58,000 nucleotides of DNA from Cryptomeria japonica (lineage: Eukaryota > Streptophyta > Pinopsida > Cupressales > Cupressaceae): contig NC_081409.1 of NCBI RefSeq assembly GCF_030272615.1, positions 240,279,832-240,337,831 on the forward strand, read 5' to 3'. Under the pieces are notes generated by a model, which had not been told where the DNA came from, made no database searches, and worked only from the letters and a program-made list of their open reading frames with translations. Made by a program: the position numbers and the translations under genes. Shown here one piece after another: positions 53,610 through 58,000 of the stretch (the stretch's first letter is position 1; the number at the start of each line of letters is the position of its first letter).

Positions 53610-56600
53610 ATGGTGCCCAAGATCCAAGACCCTGTAGTTGTCCAAAATGTGGAGAATCCCTCACTGAAATATTCTCTAACTCCTAAAGTTGCCTTAGAAC
53701 CGGATGATAAAACTGCATTTTCACTCATCCCGGATCGAGTCTTGTTAGTGGAAGATGTCAGATTCTTTACCAAATGCCATGTTGAGGAACTCAGTCATGT
53801 AGAGATTAGTGACACATATGATGAACTGTGCACTGATGGCAAACTGGATAGCAAATTTGAGCATATCAAAATCAAGGGATTAACTAAAGCCCTAGTCTAT
53901 CCCCGTGTGTTCAAACCCTAGTGGGTTAAGTTTGTACTGAGTAGAGTACACGATGATTTCATGTGGCTACAAGAGCAACCGTTCAAGATCATGAAGGAAG
54001 TCATTCACCTGATCACCGGATATCCCATCTATGATCATGCTCGTGCACAGAAAATGATATCACAAAAGGAGCTAATCAGTCTAACTGGAGTAGAATTTGA
54101 TTACGGAGGTCTAAAATTGAATAATGTCATTGATGCTGAACTAAAATTTGCAATCAGAGTTATTGGTTACTGTTTCTTCCAATCTGCAAGGGAAAACAGT
54201 GTACCATGTGTTGTAGTGGACCTGGCCTACAAAATAGTTAAGAAGGGAATGAAAGTAGACTTATGTGAAGTGCTACTAAAGAACTTGTTTGAGAACCTGA
54301 ACGCAATAAGGAAGCCGAAGAAGAACAACTCGGCAAACACAATAAAGTTCGGTTCACTACTTGTATGTATGTTTTTCTAGTTTGAGAAGTTCTTTCCCTT
54401 AGTCGGTAAAGTAGTATGGGAGCTACACCGACCTATCACCCATCAGATCAATGACTACATCAAGAAGTTAGGAGATAACTTTAATGATATCATGGATGAT
54501 TACTTCAGAAAATTCCAAGAGAAAATGCACAACAGGTACAGGATCCCACCATAGCTGGTCGAAAAATACAAGGACAATATATGTTTTGAAGTCAACATTG
54601 ATTATTGCTATGTAAATGTTGTCGAACCAAGGACTCAATCATTGCAACCAATGGGTTATGAGATTGATTATGATATTACACAACAACAAATTGATGCCTA
54701 TCTATCATTGCCAAGGCATGCAACTGAACTAAGGTATGGAACCTATGAAGAGGTGAAGGAGAAAGTAAAAATGAGCATTGTAGTTCCTAAGGCTACAAGA
54801 AAAGCTACAAAGATGATAAAGGCTTTATCTGAGAAATTCAGAGAAGAATCCTCCTCTACACCTATCAAAGGCAATCTTGCCATTACCGAAGAGGAATCAG
54901 AAGCATAAGAGGCTGCAATAACATTAAGCACAGAGTTGTCAAAGGGTAAAGTTCTGAAAAGAAAGAAATAGGACATTACAAAGGCCCTACTGACTCCACC
55001 AACAAAGAGACCCAACACCAGAGCATCAACTGCATCACTGAGTAAGAAACAAAAGACTGTTGCCGCTCCCAAGGTAACCAAAACTTATAAGAAATCTACT
55101 CGGAGACTCATTTTGGCAAAAGAGTTGAGTGATACAGAGTCTGATGATGCAAACAAATTCCAGATTGTGAAAAGCAAAAAGGTAAACATTCACAGTGTTG
55201 AAAATTTTTGTGCCAATCTTAAAGAATACGGTGGATTTGCAGGATTCAGATATGTTAAGTATGAGACTAGGAATAATGATGAGAAACGACAAATTGAAGA
55301 AGTTGTCATATGTACACTTCTGAAGTTTCGGTTAGCACCATTAGAACTAGCAAAGTCACTTCCGAGTGAACTCTACTCACACATTGATAACATATGGAAA
55401 TATGCAATGGATTCAGAGAGACAAATAAGAGAAAGAAGTCTAGTCCATCTATTTTCTGACATGACCATAGCTGAAATCAAGGAGCATCTGACCACATACA
55501 ATTCAAAATTTCTTGTGAAACAAAGAGCCTTAAAATTGATGAATGGGTTATACATTGATGTGGAGAATGAGACTAAAGCCAAGTGGTAGGAGATCTTCAA
55601 ACAAAAGGATGTCAGTGAACAATCTCAAATTGAAACTGTTGATGTCATCGAGCAAGATCCAGATATCACCGAGCAAGGTCCAGACCTGGTTGACACTATA
55701 CAAATTGATGAAGATGTAATGGATGAAGTAGCACCGGAGCAAGAAATGATTGAAGGCACCACTTATGCAAAACTTGTCTCTAGTGAATCTGTCTTAGAAC
55801 AAGTTCAGCCTTATCTGTCGGTGAAGCCATGAGTCTCAACCGAAGCTCCCAAGGACACCATGCAAGCTACCGAAGGCAACAAATTTGAAGCTACAGGAGA
55901 TGCAAGTAACATATCTGGAGCTGCAGGTGATACAACCAAAGATCAGACGTCTCAAGCACAGACAAGCACTGCAACTATTACAACTGAGACCCCTAGCACT
56001 GAGCTACCCAAAAACACTGCAACGACTATAGGAATAGACCAAAGTGTTGCATCTATTGAGCAACCTACCGAGGGTCAGCAAGCCTCACAAGAACTTGTCT
56101 TAGTGCCACAGACCAAAGGAAAAGAAAAGAAGGTGAGAAAGCATGGTTTTAAATTTGACTTATCTAAACCGATCGTGTTGCCCAATGTAGACATTTCCAA
56201 ATTGAAAGGGCAAGCACTCATTGAATTCAGTGAACTATGCAAAGCAAACGCCGAACAAGAGAAGCAACTAGCCATACAGAAAAAGAATAAAGTACTTCAG
56301 AAGGTTAGGACACTACTCACAGAAATGCTACCATCAACAACATTGTCAACCGATGCAGCCATCCATATTCAGTTGGATGAACTCCTCAATCAGATTGAAA
56401 CATCTGGAGTTGATGCATCTGAGTACTTAAGCAAGCTCAAGGATAAAGAGCTTACAACAAAAATGATAGAGGAAGTACAAAAATCAATTGCTGTTGGCAA
56501 GGTAAAACTTGTCAAATTCATTACTAAGTTGTCCCCTCAACTCAAGCACATTCTTTATTTATTCCAGAAATTGTCTACATTTTCTTTATTTATTAAAGAT

Positions 56601-57008
56601 ATCAAAAATAAAACTGATGCAATTGAGAAAGAGATCACTGATCTCTCATCTAAGTTGACCATTGAGCCTAATTCAGTTCAGAACTTTTACAAAAAGCTAC
56701 AACAGCTCATGGCTCAACAGTTAGAACTAAGGAATGAAGAGCATAAAATTAGGATGGATATAATGACCCTTCAAACATTATTCCTTCCTCATCTCTCATC
56801 AGTACAGGAACAACTCAACCGAGATACACGCTTATCAACTACACAAGAGGGAAGCACTCTTGATGGCTTGATATCACTATTATTTGATATTCAAGCACAA
56901 AACTCATTAATGGAAAGTGTCAAGGACTCGCTCTCAGTCACCCTCACCGACGCTCGGACCAAGTATAAGACTATTTTTGATGAGTTACCGCTTCCAGATG
57001 GAAATTAA
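53610..57008 (+). pseudogene. ORF2 of A2: large protein of unknown function
   Basis: 1132 codons in one frame, no frameshift, with stops at 53919, 54378, near 54552, 54906, 54969, 55587 and 55830. Colinear with A1 ORF2, with an extra acidic stretch around 55650-55900. Conserved blocks AFSLIP, VEELSHVEI, VHDDFMWLQEQPF, HLITGYPIYD, VDLCEVLLKNLFENL, IKFGSLLVC. The C-terminal helical region is well preserved from 56100 (KPIVLPNVDISKLKGQALIE to the end). The TAG at 53919 (KP*WVK) is also in A1; most other stops are C-to-T changes against A1. Confidence 0.75.
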
Positions 57009-57364
57009 GTTTTTAATGTTTGTCAAAAAGGGGGAGTAATATTATGATACTACAAAGAGGAAAGCCCAGCAAAGGGGGAGTAATTCTACATTTGGAGAGT
57101 AATATAGTTTTGTTAACACAATTTTGAGTATTGTATACAAGGGGAGTATACTGAGCAGAATATACAGAGCATTCAGAGCACACAAGTACATAATAGAACC
57201 AAACATGCAAAATTCAGAGTTATATACAGAATAATGATAAGGGGAGTATATCTGCATATACTATTTTTTTGACTATTGTATATATTGTCAAGTATATATT
57301 TTTTGAGTTATGACTTTGTAAGTAGTTTTTGTCAAACATCTCAACTAATGTCAAAAGGGGAGAT
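57009..57364 (+). promoter_or_regulatory. 3' untranslated region of A2 with four or five PPT-like tracts
   Basis: CAAAAAGGGGGAG (57024-57036), CAAAGGGGGAGTAA (57070-57083), CAAGGGGAGTAT (57138-57149), TAAGGGGAGTAT (57238-57249) and the PPT proper TCAAAAGGGGAGAT (57351-57364) at the LTR. More copies than in A1. Confidence 0.65.
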
Positions 57365-58000
57365 TGTTACTACTTATCAAATTGCCATTAGTTTCATATC
57401 CAAAGTCATACTATATTCTAGTCGGTTAGTATTACCGAATCACGCAGTCGGTACACATAGAGAAGTCGGTATGAACAGTCTAGTTGGTTACAGAAGAAAG
57501 CAGTCACAGAACACAGTATTCACCGAGTTGTTTACCGAGTAAAGTTTCATGGCTACTGAGTGGTAAAGTTAACTCACTGAGTGAAACGTTTTACCAGATA
57601 CATTGAACCTGGACATGCACATGAAAACGTGTTACAAGATCGAGGCACATCTAACCATTTTTGCATTGGAAATTGCATTAGGAGATTGTGTATGATTACA
57701 AGGTCAATCTAACCAATGAGATATTTTGTTTAGTCATTCATTCGAAGAATCTATTTGTAAGATTGAAGCAATGAATTAAATCACCACTGTAAGAGATCTA
57801 TTTATACAACATGATTCTAGGGTTAGAAAAAGGGAATGTGTGTGTGTATGCATGAAGGAAGACTGTTACAGAGACACAGAGAGTTCACCGAGAAGGTTAT
57901 CAATGAACAGTCAAAGAACAGAGTAAACAGAAGGGTTTACCGAGTTTCATTATGGGTTATCGAGGTATGCTACAAGCTAGGTAATCTTATTCAGAGCACA
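57365..58000 (+). repeat. 3' LTR of A2 (first 636 bases)
   Basis: Begins TGTTACTACT after the PPT and runs off the window; TATA-like box at 57798. It matches the 5' LTR closely, with some C/T differences. Confidence 0.9.

Larger units (their letters stand above)
9882..58000 (+). mobile_element. Element G: Ty1/copia retrotransposon, fragmented by nested insertions
   Basis: 5' LTR, PBS, gag start, then coding interrupted by A1, B, H and A2. Removing those insertions, with one copy of each TSD, joins the pieces: gag 11171-11309 to 19306-20237, protease/integrase 45878-46740 and integrase C-terminus 49977-50525. Reverse transcriptase, RNase H and the 3' LTR lie beyond the right edge. G is the outermost host of everything from 11.3 to 58 kb. 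Several stops and at least one frameshift (near 19440) show it is inactive. Confidence 0.85.
50526..58000 (+). mobile_element. Element A2: second A-family non-autonomous element, 3' end cut by the window
   Basis: 5' LTR 50526-51669 (1144 bp), PBS, ORF1, ORF2, multiple PPTs and 3' LTR from 57365 to the edge. Interior 5695 bp, against 5718 in A1. Same two-ORF organisation and no pol. It lies in G after the integrase. The 3' TSD (expected TGTAA) is outside. Confidence 0.9.

Noticed and set aside
1-58000. CRISPR arrays, rRNA, tRNA genes, host genes
   Set aside because: The repeats seen are LTRs, hairpins or microsatellites. The tRNA-like strings are PBS sites of about 12-16 bases, not tRNA genes. 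No coding segment lacks a retroelement explanation except ORF2, which is element-borne.

Overview
The window is plant nuclear DNA, almost certainly from a seed plant with a large, repeat-rich genome. A conifer or other gymnosperm is my guess, but nothing in the sequence fixes the species. I find no host gene, tRNA, rRNA or CRISPR array. From about 9.9 kb to the right edge, and for most of the first 7 kb, everything recognisable is LTR retrotransposon. Boundaries below were read from TG...CA LTR ends, 5-bp target-site duplications (TSDs), primer binding sites (PBS) matching the 3' end of initiator tRNA-Met, and polypurine tracts (PPT).

Layout. 1-3617: truncated minus-strand non-autonomous element F. 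3618-7300: a decayed minus-strand Ty3/gypsy element J. 7301-9881: non-coding remnants. 9882 to beyond 58000: a Ty1/copia element G blown apart by insertions. G holds non-autonomous element A1 (11310-19305, TSD CTATG), copia element B (20238-45877, TSD GGGTG), a 3.2-kb solo LTR H (46741-49976) and a second A-family copy A2 (50526 to beyond the edge). B's reverse transcriptase is split by an unclassified insertion I (about 24624-42962). I holds chromodomain gypsy element C (25051-42310). C is split by solo LTR D (29591-39263, TSD TCACT), D by minus-strand element E (30574-39151), and E by two solo LTRs, A' (34283-35434, TSD CTAAT) and E' (35632-36428, TSD CATCT). The nesting G>B>I>C>D>E>A'/E' is seven levels deep.

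The most interesting system is the related families A, E and F. They have LTRs, PBS and PPT but no protease, integrase, reverse transcriptase or RNase H. Each carries two ORFs: ORF1, a long coiled coil followed by four or five CCHC zinc knuckles (Gag-like), and ORF2, about 1100 codons, with a conserved N-terminal region I cannot confidently assign and a disordered/helical C-terminal half. The same gene order in three diverged families implies this is a maintained parasite architecture and not decay. They must be mobilised in trans.

The copia elements and these parasites share non-coding signals: a pair of hairpins near the 3' end of the LTR whose stems covary between families, an array of small leader hairpins with TAAC/TAAT loops, and multiple PPT-like tracts before the 3' LTR. 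These point to a copia (Sirevirus-like) helper and not the gypsy elements. Every coding region carries stops or frameshifts, so all are called pseudogenes. Many nonsense changes are CAG/CAA to TAG/TAA, as expected from cytosine methylation and deamination.
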